From Hylemonella sp. (GTDB taxonomy: Bacteria; Pseudomonadota; Gammaproteobacteria; Burkholderiales; Burkholderiaceae_C), in contig JAUXVI010000025.1 in the NCBI GenBank assembly GCA_030680575.1, positions 34,069-98,068 of the forward strand: 64,000 bases of DNA, read 5' to 3'. The notes under the pieces are model-generated. The model did no database searches. It was not told the origin of the DNA and saw nothing but the letters and a program-made list of their open reading frames with translations. Below are positions 9,131-17,098 of this stretch, one piece after another. The translations under genes were made by a program, and so were the position numbers. Every line of letters starts with the position of its first letter. The stretch's first letter is position 1.

Positions 9131-9961
9131 ATGACCTGGCACGCCACCCTTGACCTGCGCTACACACGGCAGAACCAACGCACCGTTGCGCATCACCACC
9201 ACGAAGGGCCTTTGCGCGTGCTGCAAAGCCTGTACCCGGAAGGCGACGCGGTCTGCCACAACGTGCTGGTGCACCCGCCGGGTGGCCTGGTGGGCGGCGA
9301 CACGCTGACGATCAAGATCGAGGTGCAGCCGGAGGCACATGGCCTCGTCACCACACCGGGTGCCACCCGCTTCTACAAATCGGCCACCGAACCCGCCGTG
9401 CAAAGCGTGCACGCCCAGCTGGACCCCGGCGCGCGGCTGGAGTGGCTGCCGCTGGAAGCGCTGGCCTACAACCAGTGCCGCGCCGAGAACAAGGCCGTGT
9501 TCGAACTCGCGCCCGGCGCCGAACTGATGGGCTGGGACATCACCGCGCTGGGCCTGCCGGAAGCCGGGTTGCCGTTCGTCGAAGGCACGTTTGCGCAACA
9601 CATTGAGGTGCCCGGCGTCTGGCGCGAACAGGGCCGGATTGACGCCACCGACCTGCGGCTGCTGGACGGCCCGCTCGGCCTGGCCGGCCAGCGCTGCATG
9701 GCCACGCTGTTTTTCGTCGCCGGGTCCCCGATTGAACGCACGCGGCGTGAGCAGGCGCTGGAGGTGGTGCGCGCTGTGCTCGAGGGCCACGCGTTACATG
9801 CCACCGCCGGCGCTACCAGCCCGCACCCCCAGGTGCTGGTGCTGCGCGTGCTGGCACCGCTGGTGGAGCCAGCGCTGGAGCTGCTCAAGCAGGCGCGGGC
9901 TGAATGGCGAAGGGCGTTGTGGGAGATGGCGGCGGTGCCGCCGCGGGTGTGGGCGACCTAA
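9131..9961 (+). CDS. ureD: Urease accessory protein UreD, separated from the urease operon
   Basis: This 276-residue urease accessory protein acts with UreF and UreG as the scaffold that delivers nickel to apo-urease. It matches UreD in length and in the N-terminal pattern (HHHHEGPLRVLQSLYPEG ... HPPGGLVGGDTL). It is divergent from coaD and has no other urease gene adjacent; ureA starts 27 kb downstream on the same strand. The sequence shows no internal lesion, so the gene should be functional. Confidence 0.93.
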   Translation: MTWHATLDLRYTRQNQRTVAHHHHEGPLRVLQSLYPEGDAVCHNVLVHPPGGLVGGDTLTIKIEVQPEAHGLVTTPGATRFYKSATEPAVQSVHAQLDPGARLEWLPLEALAYNQCRAENKAVFELAPGAELMGWDITALGLPEAGLPFVEGTFAQHIEVPGVWREQGRIDATDLRLLDGPLGLAGQRCMATLFFVAGSPIERTRREQALEVVRAVLEGHALHATAGATSPHPQVLVLRVLAPLVEPALELLKQARAEWRRALWEMAAVPPRVWAT

Positions 9962-10149
9962 GGCAAGGCTGTACGAATCACATCATTAAAACGACCCTAC
10001 GGCTGAGGACGATCAGAAGCACCCGTGCAAACACGGTGTCGCTAAGCGGGTATAAGACTGTGTGCAGTCGAAGAACTTTGGGCTATGGATTTACTTACGC
10101 GTCTGCCTGTCAATTCTGAAAATACCAACTTGTTCGATATGGATGCGCT
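9962..10149. other. Intergenic stretch after ureD
   Basis: About 190 bases of visibly lower GC than the flanks. I see no convincing gene, RNA or terminator. The composition change begins right after the ureD stop and continues through the next small gene, consistent with an inserted or decaying segment. Confidence 0.4.
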
Positions 10150-10386
10150 ATGAGTAAACAGACATTCGATGTCATCTGTATCGTCGTGCTGATCCTTGCG
10201 TCTTATCCATTAGTCAGCTTTGGACGCGAAGATCAGTGGTTTGGATCTGCCTGGCTGTGGTACGCCGTATACCTATTTTTTGCAAAGTTGGCGCATTTGC
10301 TGGTCTATCGACCGCTTGCTAAAAATTTTTTTCCTGAGCCTTTGGAAAAAGACGAGACCACTAAGGAAAATCTGGACAAGTCGTGA
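10150..10386 (+). CDS. Small hypothetical membrane protein
   Basis: This 78-residue product has two likely membrane segments (about residues 7-24, FDVICIVVLILASYPLVSF, and 32-52, SAWLWYAVYLFFAKLAHLLVY) and a charged tail. I recognise no family. No strong ribosome-binding site precedes the ATG. Base composition is AT-richer than the neighbours, which suggests horizontal origin. It could also be a chance ORF, but the coherent two-helix pattern argues for a real gene. Confidence 0.5.
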   Translation: MSKQTFDVICIVVLILASYPLVSFGREDQWFGSAWLWYAVYLFFAKLAHLLVYRPLAKNFFPEPLEKDETTKENLDKS

Positions 10387-10488
10387 ATTGTTGACTCGTT
10401 CCGGCATTGGCGGATATCTCTGAGACTCACACGTTGAGCGTCTGCTTTCTCAGCCCGCGACGTACCAATATGGGTCGCTTGCAGCCCC

Positions 10489-10606
10489 TCACGTCGTCAG
10501 CGGCTTGCAACGACTGGCCTGCGCAGGTTCACACTCTCCGGTGCAAACCGCTTTGGCATAACGGTCCAGCGCCGCGCCGTAGCGGTCTAGCACGGCATCG
10601 CCGTCA
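10489..10606 (-). pseudogene. 3' remnant of a Cys-rich LDRYG-repeat protein gene
   Basis: The last 38 codons of the ORF ending here read DGDAVLDRYGAALDRYAKAV and continue to a C terminus SRCKPLTT. This is nearly the same as the C-terminal part of the intact gene at 13771-14133, which has GDAVLDRYGAAV, LDRYSQAVCTGG and SRCKPLTK. Upstream of 10606 the similarity stops and the frame runs antisense through the nrsF-like gene. No start or signal peptide is present, so this is a truncated paralogue. Confidence 0.75.
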
Positions 10607-10627
10607 ACCCTTGCCCATGCTTGCGTA

Positions 10628-11269
10628 CTACCAGCGCAACACCCGTGGCCCCAGCAGCGCGCCGGCCAGCGTCGGCATGGCGATGCCCAGCACGTACCAG
10701 ATACCGATGAAAGGCACGGCCGACTCCGGGCAGTGCAGCGCATAAACCAGCGCACTCAGCGCCCCGGCCAACAGACCGGCGCCGGCGCCGGCCAGCGTCA
10801 GACGAGTTGGGGCCAGCCCCTTCATGGTCCAGAGCGTCGCCGCCAACAGCGGCAGCGAGATCAGCGCGATGTTGAAAGGACAGGTCTTCCAGGTCGTCCC
10901 GAGAATGAGGTCGGCGCGTTGCGCCGGCTCCGCCTCGAGCAGCACTGCGGCAGCAGCCAGCCACAACAGCAGCACCGGCGCGGCCAATGCCATCCAGATA
11001 CCGGCCAGCCGCATACCAGGTCGGCCCAGCCGTTCGGTTGCGACGAAACCGGCCAGTGCAAGACTGCCCGCAAAGGCCAGCTTCATCCAGAACAGCCATC
11101 CCGTCATGGCCTGCGCCAAGTCATGGCGAATGCCAAACATGACGACCATCACCAAGGCTGCGGCCGGCACACTCCAGCCCAGGGCCACGGCAAAGCGCCG
11201 GCCCACCGCATTCACGGGCACCGGTTCGGCACCGGCCGCCAGCAGCGAAACAAGTTCATCGGTCTTCAT
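10628..11269 (-). CDS. NrsF-type (DUF1109) membrane anti-sigma factor
   Basis: This 213-residue protein has about six hydrophobic segments starting after residue 25, the pattern of DUF1109/NrsF proteins. In Caulobacter and related bacteria these hold the ECF sigma factor SigF at the membrane until oxidative or metal stress. Two cysteines are visible in membrane-proximal loops (TWKTCPFN near residue 130, ALHCPES near residue 178), the feature expected for NrsF-type sensing. Its start overlaps the 3' end of the sigma gene by 4 bases. Confidence 0.85.
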   Translation of the reverse strand: MKTDELVSLLAAGAEPVPVNAVGRRFAVALGWSVPAAALVMVVMFGIRHDLAQAMTGWLFWMKLAFAGSLALAGFVATERLGRPGMRLAGIWMALAAPVLLLWLAAAAVLLEAEPAQRADLILGTTWKTCPFNIALISLPLLAATLWTMKGLAPTRLTLAGAGAGLLAGALSALVYALHCPESAVPFIGIWYVLGIAMPTLAGALLGPRVLRW

Positions 11270-11841
11270 GCAATTCCCCTGATTTTGGCCGCCAGCGCCT
11301 TCAGGCCCCGGTGCACGCCGATCTTGATGGCTGACTCTGACATGCCCGTGAGCTGCGCCGCCTCCACCACCGACAGGCCCTCCAGCTTGACGTGCACGAT
11401 GGGCAGACGCTGCCGCTCGGGCAGACCGGCCAGCAGCTTGTTCAGATCCTTCCGTGCCTCGTCTGCCTCGGTGTCGGAAACGGCAAAGAGTTCGTGCTCG
11501 TCGTCCAGTGGATCGGTCAGAGCCTCGCGCGACATGCGGGCCCGCAACAGATCGACCAGCTTGTAGCGCGCGATCGCATGCACCCAGGCGGTCAGGGGCA
11601 AGTCGAGGCGGTAGGTGTGTCGCTGGTTGTGCACGGCGAGCAATGTTTCCTGCACGAGGTCCTCCACTTCATCGGGTCGCTGAAAAAGCCGCTTTCTGAA
11701 ATAAGCCCGCAAATGCGCGCTCAGCGCTTTCAGGAAGCGGTGGTAGGCGGCGGCATCACCGCTCAGCCCCTGCACCAGCAACTCGCGCAACTGGTTTTCG
11801 CTGGTCGCGAGCCGAACATCTCTTTCTTCTATTCGTTCCAT
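11266..11841 (-). CDS. ECF RNA polymerase sigma factor (SigF-like)
   Basis: This protein of up to 191 residues has the sigma-70 region 2 ([21 protein letters not shown]) and region 4 ([24 protein letters not shown]) of ECF sigma factors paired with NrsF. The ATG at 11841 is the ORF start, but a perfect GTAACC-N16-CGAA motif covers it, with the CGAA inside codons 2-4. The transcript may therefore begin downstream and translation may use TTG at 11790. The core sigma regions survive that shorter start. Confidence 0.88.
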   Translation of the reverse strand: MERIEERDVRLATSENQLRELLVQGLSGDAAAYHRFLKALSAHLRAYFRKRLFQRPDEVEDLVQETLLAVHNQRHTYRLDLPLTAWVHAIARYKLVDLLRARMSREALTDPLDDEHELFAVSDTEADEARKDLNKLLAGLPERQRLPIVHVKLEGLSVVEAAQLTGMSESAIKIGVHRGLKALAAKIRGIA

Positions 11842-11857
11842 AGCGGCTTCAGGTTAC
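11832..11857 (-). promoter_or_regulatory. SigF-type promoter motif over the sigma gene start
   Basis: On the minus strand GTAACC is followed after exactly 16 bases by CGAA. This is the same motif as the one upstream of the divergent operon and, from memory, matches the SigF consensus reported for Caulobacter. It suggests autoregulation of the sigma/anti-sigma operon. Confidence 0.65.
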
Positions 11858-11899
11858 AGCGTGCCGAAAAAAATATTTCGCCGAATCGTGTTGAGAACT

Positions 11900-11925
11900 G
11901 TAACCCGCGACCAAGTTCCGCCGAA
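11900..11925 (+). promoter_or_regulatory. SigF-type promoter for the cytochrome b / oxidoreductase operon
   Basis: GTAACC, 16 bases, then CGAA on the plus strand, 55 bases before the chosen ATG at 11981. The exact repeat of motif and spacing in the two divergent directions makes chance unlikely. It would place the cytochrome b and molybdopterin oxidoreductase genes under the adjacent ECF sigma factor. Confidence 0.7.
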
Positions 11926-11980
11926 CTACCCCTCAAGCAGCGGCGTCTCGTCCGCCTGGCAATCAATGGAGTCTCTCTTG

Positions 11981-12577
11981 ATGCGTTCACACACAGCGGT
12001 CGTTCACCCCGGTTGGTTGCGCGCCGCGCACTGGCTCAATGCCCTGGCGGTGGTGGTTCTCATGATGAGCGGCTGGCGAATCTACAACGCCACGGCCTTC
12101 CTCGGCTTTGCGTTTCCCAAGGACATCACCCTGGGCGGCTGGCTGGGCGGGGCACTTCAGTGGCACTTTGCCGCCATGTGGCTGCTGGCGGGCAATGGGC
12201 TGTTGTACCTGGGCTTCAATCTGGCCACCGGGCGCCTGTGGCAGAGGTTCTTTCCCTTGTCCCCGCGCGCCTTGCTGGCCGATTTTCTGGCGGCACTCAA
12301 GGGAAAGCTGGCCCATGCCGACCCACAGCATTACAACGCGGTGCAACGGCTCGCTTATCTGTTCGTGATGTTTGACAGCGTCCTGCTGGTGCTGTCCGGC
12401 CTGGTGCTCTGGAAATCCGTGCAGTTCCCGCTGCTGCGCGAACTGATGGCCGGTTATGAAGGCGCCCGTCGGGTCCACTTCTTCGCCATGGCGGCACTGG
12501 CCGCGTTCGTGGCCGTTCATCTGGCAATGGTGGCGCTGGTGCCGCGCACGCTGATCCACATGCTCCGCGGTCGCTAA
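11981..12577 (+). CDS. Cytochrome b/b6 domain membrane protein
   Basis: This 198-residue cytochrome b561-like protein has four hydrophobic segments, with histidines at HPGWLRAAHWLNALAV, LQWHFAAMWLL, RVHFFAMAAL and AVHLAMVAL as candidate haem ligands. I chose ATG 11981 because GGAG lies 9 bases before it; ATG 11966 in the same frame is possible. It is followed 11 bases later by a molybdopterin oxidoreductase, giving an MsrPQ-like pairing in which this subunit would pass quinol electrons to the periplasmic enzyme. Confidence 0.85.
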   Translation: MRSHTAVVHPGWLRAAHWLNALAVVVLMMSGWRIYNATAFLGFAFPKDITLGGWLGGALQWHFAAMWLLAGNGLLYLGFNLATGRLWQRFFPLSPRALLADFLAALKGKLAHADPQHYNAVQRLAYLFVMFDSVLLVLSGLVLWKSVQFPLLRELMAGYEGARRVHFFAMAALAAFVAVHLAMVALVPRTLIHMLRGR

Positions 12578-12588
12578 GGAGGCACGCC

Positions 12589-13374
12589 ATGACCACCCAA
12601 CCCACACCCACCACGTCCGCCTGGCGCATCGACGGCGATGCCGTCCTGAAGGAAGCCGTGCAACGCATCGGTCCGACCGCGCGACGCGATTTCCTGCGCC
12701 GCTCGCTCACGCTGGGCGGCCTGGCCATGCTCAGTGGTTGTTCGCTGGTCGATGAAACCAGCGTTGAAACGGCACTGAGCAGGATCTCGCGACTGAACGA
12801 CGATGTGCAGGGCTGGCTGTTTGATCCCAACCGGCTGGCACCGACCTACCCCGAGTCGATGATCACGCGCCCGTTTCCCTTCAACGCCTATTACGGCGAA
12901 GACGAGGTCCGGGCCGTCGAGGAAAGCGGCTACCGCCTTGAAGTGACGGGCCTGGTCGCCGACAAGCGCAAGTGGACGCTCGCCGAACTGCGTGCCATGC
13001 CGCAGACCGACCAGGTCACCCGCCACATTTGCGTGGAAGGCTGGAGCGCCATCGGCAAGTGGGGCGGCGTGTCATTTGGCAGCTTTCTGCGCCAGGTGGG
13101 CGCCGACCTCAGCGCCAAGTACGTGGGCTTCAAATGTGCCGACGACTATTTCACCAGAATCGACATGCCCACGGCACTGCATCCGCAAACCGTGCTGGCG
13201 CTGACCTACGACGGCCAGCCCTTGCCGCCCAAGTACGGCTTCCCCATGAAATTGCGCATGCCCACAAAGCTGGGCTACAAAAATCCAAAACACATTCAGG
13301 CGATTTTCGTCACGAATACCTACCCCGGGGGCTACTGGGAAGACCAGGGGTACAACTGGTTCGGAGGCAGCTGA
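12589..13374 (+). CDS. Molybdopterin-dependent oxidoreductase (sulfite oxidase / MsrP-like)
   Basis: This 261-residue protein has the sulfite-oxidase-type molybdopterin fold. The Moco-coordinating cysteine is probably C148 in RHICVEGWSAIGKW. The N-terminal region has a twin-arginine-like stretch (ARRDFLRRSLTLGG) followed by LSGCS, which suggests Tat export and possibly a lipoprotein. It is co-transcribed with the cytochrome b gene and probably controlled by the neighbouring SigF-like factor. The substrate is unknown; repair of oxidised periplasmic proteins is one possibility. Confidence 0.87.
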   Translation: MTTQPTPTTSAWRIDGDAVLKEAVQRIGPTARRDFLRRSLTLGGLAMLSGCSLVDETSVETALSRISRLNDDVQGWLFDPNRLAPTYPESMITRPFPFNAYYGEDEVRAVEESGYRLEVTGLVADKRKWTLAELRAMPQTDQVTRHICVEGWSAIGKWGGVSFGSFLRQVGADLSAKYVGFKCADDYFTRIDMPTALHPQTVLALTYDGQPLPPKYGFPMKLRMPTKLGYKNPKHIQAIFVTNTYPGGYWEDQGYNWFGGS

Positions 13375-13444
13375 GCATGACAACTCAGACGCCCTGAAAA
13401 ATCGGCACTAACGCCATCTCATCATCACTTCAATGGAGTTCATC

Positions 13445-13696
13445 ATGAAAACGATCACCTCGACCCTTTTGGCCGTCACCCTGCTGCTGGCCGGCAGCGG
13501 CACCTTTGCGCAAGACGCGATGAAGAAGGACAGCATGGCCAAGGACGCCATGACAAAAGACACCATGGCCAAGGACGCGATGGGCAAGGACAACATGAAA
13601 AAAGACGCCATGACCAAGGACAGCATGGCGAAAGACACCATGAAAAAGGACACCATGGCCAAGGACGCCATGGGCAAGGATGCTATGAAGAAATAA
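13445..13696 (+). CDS. Pentapeptide MXKDX repeat protein
   Basis: This 83-residue secreted protein has a signal peptide ending about residue 22 (LLLAGSGTFAQ), followed by about twelve tandem pentapeptides of the form (A/S/T/N)M(K/A/T/G)KD to the C terminus. It matches the MXKDX repeat family, whose function is unknown. The ATG at 13445 is preferred because GGAG lies 6 bases upstream; ATG 13433 is the alternative. It sits beside the SigF-controlled redox genes but carries no copy of their promoter motif. Confidence 0.88.
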   Translation: MKTITSTLLAVTLLLAGSGTFAQDAMKKDSMAKDAMTKDTMAKDAMGKDNMKKDAMTKDSMAKDTMKKDTMAKDAMGKDAMKK

Positions 13697-13770
13697 GCGT
13701 GTCAGGCAGGGGGCCGGAGCAAGCCGTTCTTCAAACGGCGAACGCCCCACCACCCCTTGCCCCGCCTGGC

Positions 13771-14133
13771 CTACTTGGTGAGCGGCTTGCAGCGGCTGGC
13801 CTGTGCGAGTTCGCACCCCCCGGTGCAGACGGCTTGGGAATAACGGTCGAGCGCCGCGCTACCACGGGGCTCGGTTGAGCACATCACCGTGCCATCGCGC
13901 TCCATCACGCAACGCCCGACGCCGCACACCGCTGCGCCGTAACGGTCCAGCACGGCATCGCCGCCGCTGCCGGAACAATGGGGGTCGCCATAGCGGTCGT
14001 TGACGCAGCGGCTTTCGGCTGGCGCGCACAGCGTTTCGCCATAGCGGGTGGTGATGCAGCGGGCCTCGGCCGCCAGTGGCAGGCCCAGCCCCAGGAGCAG
14101 CAGCGAAAGCACATAAGACAGCGGGTAGTTCAT
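13771..14133 (-). CDS. Secreted Cys-rich protein with RYG repeats
   Basis: This 120-residue protein starts at ATG 14133, preceded by AAGGAGT; the track start is 11 codons too early. A signal peptide (about residues 1-23) is followed by about eight cysteines and recurring R/DRYG units (TTRYGETLC, NDRYGDPHC, LDRYGAAVC, MERDGTVMC, LDRYSQAVC). The repeats suggest a small disulphide-bonded periplasmic or outer-surface protein. I recognise no function. A truncated paralogue of its 3' end lies at 10489-10606. Confidence 0.7.
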   Translation of the reverse strand: MNYPLSYVLSLLLLGLGLPLAAEARCITTRYGETLCAPAESRCVNDRYGDPHCSGSGGDAVLDRYGAAVCGVGRCVMERDGTVMCSTEPRGSAALDRYSQAVCTGGCELAQASRCKPLTK

Positions 14134-14177
14134 CGTTGACTCCTTGATCGGGCCAGCAGTTGGCAATTTGGCAGCAG

Positions 14178-14240
14178 GTTATTGCTACAAATTTTATAGC
14201 TTGTCGCGCAGATGAATCAAGGTCTGGAGGCCAAAAACAC
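14178..14240 (+). repeat. Dispersed repeat, intergenic copy
   Basis: ATTGCTACAAATTTTATAGC and, further on, GGAGGCCAAAAACACC match the two ends of a repeat family present five times in the window (see 3263, 19731, 37507, 45066). This is the only copy that does not overlap the start of a coding sequence. Confidence 0.7.
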
Positions 14241-14248
14241 CATGAACT

Positions 14249-14743
14249 TCACTCGGCCGCTTGCTTCAGGCCTTCGATGTCCAGCTTCTTCATCTGCAGC
14301 AAGGCCTGCATGACACGACGCGTTTTCGCCGGGTCCGGGTGCTGCATCAGCGCCAGCAACACTGTGGGAACCACCTGCCACGACAGGCCGTAGCGGTCTT
14401 TCAGCCAGCCGCACTGCTGCGCGCGCTCGTCGCCGCCAGCGCCTAGTTTGTCCCAGTAGTAGTCCACATCGGCTTGATCGACACAATGGATTTGCAGCGA
14501 GACCGCCTCGTTGAACTGGAACTGCGGGCCGCCGTTCAAGGCCACAAAGGGCTGGCCGTCGAGTTCGAAGCCCACCGTCATTACCGAGCCGGCCGGCTTG
14601 CCGTGGATTTCCTGCCCGGCATCGGGGAAACGGCTCACGCTGGTGATGCGTGAGTTGGGAAAGATGCCGGTGTAAAACGCGGCGACTTCTTCGGCCTGGT
14701 GGTCGAACCACAGGCAGGGGGTGATCTTGAGCGGGTTCAGCAT
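14249..14743 (-). CDS. VOC family protein (PhnB/3-demethylubiquinone-like)
   Basis: This 164-residue protein begins at ATG 14743 with AAGGAGC upstream; the track start is nine codons longer. The sequence (PCLWFDHQAEEVAAFYTGIFPNS ... VGFELDGQPFVALNGGPQF) is that of the PhnB-like vicinal oxygen chelate family, which includes dioxygenase- and isomerase-like enzymes of uncertain substrate. It is the last gene of the ECF42-type cluster, 54 bases after the sigma gene. Confidence 0.85.
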   Translation of the reverse strand: MLNPLKITPCLWFDHQAEEVAAFYTGIFPNSRITSVSRFPDAGQEIHGKPAGSVMTVGFELDGQPFVALNGGPQFQFNEAVSLQIHCVDQADVDYYWDKLGAGGDERAQQCGWLKDRYGLSWQVVPTVLLALMQHPDPAKTRRVMQALLQMKKLDIEGLKQAAE

Positions 14744-14797
14744 GACAGTGCTCCTTCGGGATGAAGACAAATGACGCTGCAGGCGCTCTGCAGACGC

Positions 14798-16090
14798 TTA
14801 GGCCCCGGGCTCACCTAGGGTCTGCGCCCGTGCCAGCAGCAGCTCGCGCTCGCGCAGGTTGTGCGTGAGCGTGGCGGCGTGTGCGAACTCGGCACGCGCC
14901 TCTGCCAGCCGGCCCAGCTTGGCCAGCAGGTCGCCGCGCACGCTGGGCAGCCACTGGTAGTTTTGCAGGGCGCGGTCTTCGCGCAGCGCGTCGATGAGGG
15001 CCAGGCCGGCTGCCGGCCCGTAGGCCATGGCCACGGCCACAGCGCGGTTGAGTTCCACCACCGGCGACGGCGTGGTCTGCGCCAGCGCCTCGTAGAGCGA
15101 GGCAATGCGCACCCAGTCGGTGTCGGCGGCCTGCACGGCGCGCGCATGGCAGGCGGCAATGGCGCCTTGCAGCGCATAGGCTCCGAGCGGCTGGCCTTGT
15201 TCTGCACACAAGGCCTCGGCCCGCGCCAGCGCCGCCAGCCCGCGGCGGATGAGCAGGTGGTCCCAGCGCGTGCGGTCTTGTGCCAGCAGCAGCACGGGGC
15301 GGCCGCTGGCGTCGGTGCGGGCGGCAGTGCGCGAAGCCTGCAGCTCCATCAACGCCAGCAGGCCGTGCACCTCGGGTTCTTCCGCGGCCAGTTCGGTCAG
15401 CATGCGGCCCAGGCGCAAGGCTTCGTCCACCAGGGCGGGGCGCATCCAGTCCTCCCCGGCCGTGGCCGTGTAGCCTTCGTTGAAGACCAGGTACACCACC
15501 TCCAGCACCGAGGCCAACCGTTCACCCAGCACGGCACCGCGCGGCAGCTCGAAAGGCACACGCGCTTCGCGCAGGGTGCGCTTGGCGCGCACGATGCGTT
15601 GCGCCAGCGTGGGCTCCGTCACCAGGAAGGCGCGTGCAATCTCGTGCGTGCTCAGGCCCGCCAGCAGCTTGAGCGTGAGCGCGGCCCGCATCTCGGTGCT
15701 GAGCACCGGGTGGCAGGCGGTGAAGATCAGGCGCAGCAGGTCGTCACCAATTTCGTCGGCGCGCACGGCGTCGAGCGCGTCCACGAAGTCGGGCGCCACC
15801 AGCGCCTGCTGCGCCTCCAAGTCATGGCCGATCTGCTCGAACTTGCTGCTCTGCACCTTGTCACGGCGCAAGCGGTCGAGCGCACGGTTCTTGGCGGTGG
15901 CCATGAGCCAGGCACCAGGGTTGTCGGGCACGCCCTTGGTAGGCCAATGCTCCAGCGCCGCCACCAGAGCGTCCTGCGCCACCTCCTCGGCTTGGCCGAT
16001 GTCGCGCAGCAGGCGCGCCACGGCCGCCACGATGCGCGCGGACTCGATGCGCCAGACGGCGGCAATGGCCTGGTGGGTGGCGGAATGCAT
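14798..16090 (-). CDS. ECF42-type RNA polymerase sigma factor with C-terminal TPR-like domain
   Basis: This 430-residue protein has an N-terminal sigma-70 region 2 and 4 (QAEEVAQDALVAALEHWP ... LLAGLSTHEIARAFLVTEPT) followed by a long alpha-helical C-terminal domain (DUF6596/TPR-like). The long domain is the hallmark of ECF42 factors. The family is known to be encoded beside YciI/DGPF proteins, exactly as here, and lacks a classical anti-sigma factor. The C-terminal domain is thought to modulate activity. The gene sits among VOC, SRPBCC and two YciI genes on the same strand. Confidence 0.9.
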   Translation of the reverse strand: MHSATHQAIAAVWRIESARIVAAVARLLRDIGQAEEVAQDALVAALEHWPTKGVPDNPGAWLMATAKNRALDRLRRDKVQSSKFEQIGHDLEAQQALVAPDFVDALDAVRADEIGDDLLRLIFTACHPVLSTEMRAALTLKLLAGLSTHEIARAFLVTEPTLAQRIVRAKRTLREARVPFELPRGAVLGERLASVLEVVYLVFNEGYTATAGEDWMRPALVDEALRLGRMLTELAAEEPEVHGLLALMELQASRTAARTDASGRPVLLLAQDRTRWDHLLIRRGLAALARAEALCAEQGQPLGAYALQGAIAACHARAVQAADTDWVRIASLYEALAQTTPSPVVELNRAVAVAMAYGPAAGLALIDALREDRALQNYQWLPSVRGDLLAKLGRLAEARAEFAHAATLTHNLRERELLLARAQTLGEPGA

Positions 16091-16105
16091 CAGGCGGTCG
16101 GGCGC

Positions 16106-16525
16106 TCAGGCTTGTGCCGGTGTGGCCGGGCAGGCGGCCATGTCCATGTAGGCCAGCTCCCAGATGTGGCCGTCCAGGTCTTCGAAGCCGTGCTGGTACA
16201 TGAAACCATGGTCTTGCGAGGCGCGCGGCACCGTGCCACCGGCCGCACGGGCCTTGGCCACCTGCTGGTCGACCTCGGCGCGGCTGGCGCACGACAGGCA
16301 GATCAGCACCTCGGTGGTCTTGCGCGCGTCGGCCAGGGGTTTGCTGGTGAAGGTCTGACAAAAGGGTTCGGTCAGCAGCATGACGTAGATGTCGTCGCTG
16401 ATCACCATGCAGGCACCCTGCTCGTTGCTGAACTGCGGGTTGAAGCTGTAACCCAGGGCGCCAAAGAAGGCTTTGGAACGCTCCAGGTCGCGCACGGGCA
16501 GGTTGACGTAGATTTGCTGATTCAT
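16106..16525 (-). CDS. VOC family protein (glyoxalase/bleomycin-resistance-like)
   Basis: This 139-residue protein has the beta-alpha-beta-beta-beta pattern of the VOC fold (IYVNLPVRDLERSKAFFGAL ... DLDGHIWELAYMDM). The terminal DGHIWEL segment carries the usual metal-ligand Glu. Genes of this type are regular members of ECF42 clusters. The substrate is unknown. It precedes the sigma gene with a 15-base gap. Confidence 0.87.
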   Translation of the reverse strand: MNQQIYVNLPVRDLERSKAFFGALGYSFNPQFSNEQGACMVISDDIYVMLLTEPFCQTFTSKPLADARKTTEVLICLSCASRAEVDQQVAKARAAGGTVPRASQDHGFMYQHGFEDLDGHIWELAYMDMAACPATPAQA

Positions 16526-16558
16526 GGAAATCTCCTTGCGGTTGCAATCAGGGTTGGC

Positions 16559-17086
16559 TCAGGTTTTCTCGGCGCGGGCCTTGAGGCTCGCCAGGCCGGC
16601 TTCGAAGTCGCGGCCAATCATGGTGTCCATGTTGATAAAGACGCCCATCAGCTTGGCCACAAAGGGGCAGGCGCCCTGCATGGCCCAGGTGACTTCGGTG
16701 GTGTCGCCGCGCGGCACCAGAGTGAAGTCAATGGTGTTGCTGGCCTGCATGGGGGCGCGCATGTCGAGTTGCATCGTCACCTGGGCGGGGGTGCTGGCGG
16801 TGATCTCCAGGCTGCCTTCGCCCACCTCCTTGTTGCCCTTGAACTCGTAGCGCGCCCCCGGGCCCGCGGCCGGGCCGCGGTAGCTGCCCTGCATGGCCGG
16901 GTCTTTCTTGTCGTAGGGGTTCCAGGTGTTGAACTGGCGCAGTTCGTTGATGAGCGCGTGGATCTTGTCCGGCGGCGCCTGGATGACGATGCTGCGCTGC
17001 AGGCTGAAGCGGTCGGGCCGCGTGGCGGCAAACAGCAACAGGCCGGCCAGGGCCAGCACGGCGATGATCAGGATGCTTTTGACCAT
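16559..17086 (-). CDS. SRPBCC family protein with N-terminal membrane anchor
   Basis: This 175-residue protein has a hydrophobic N-terminal helix (residues 3-22, SILIIAVLALAGLLLFAATR) followed by a START/polyketide-cyclase-like SRPBCC domain that binds hydrophobic ligands (RSIVIQAPPDKIHALINELRQ is the typical opening). The domain is probably held at the outer face of the inner membrane. It lies between the YciI and VOC genes of the ECF42 cluster. Confidence 0.85.
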   Translation of the reverse strand: MVKSILIIAVLALAGLLLFAATRPDRFSLQRSIVIQAPPDKIHALINELRQFNTWNPYDKKDPAMQGSYRGPAAGPGARYEFKGNKEVGEGSLEITASTPAQVTMQLDMRAPMQASNTIDFTLVPRGDTTEVTWAMQGACPFVAKLMGVFINMDTMIGRDFEAGLASLKARAEKT

Positions 17087-17098
17087 GGTGCGGCTCCT

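Noticed and set aside
13500-13696. Short regular repeats at about 15-base spacing, considered as CRISPR or VNTR
   Set aside because: The period is a pentapeptide codon repeat inside a coding sequence with a signal peptide. There are no spacers.
13700-13770. Hairpin GCCGTT-CTTC-AACGGC as a terminator after the MXKDX gene
   Set aside because: No T-tract follows on either strand, so it cannot be called an intrinsic terminator with confidence.
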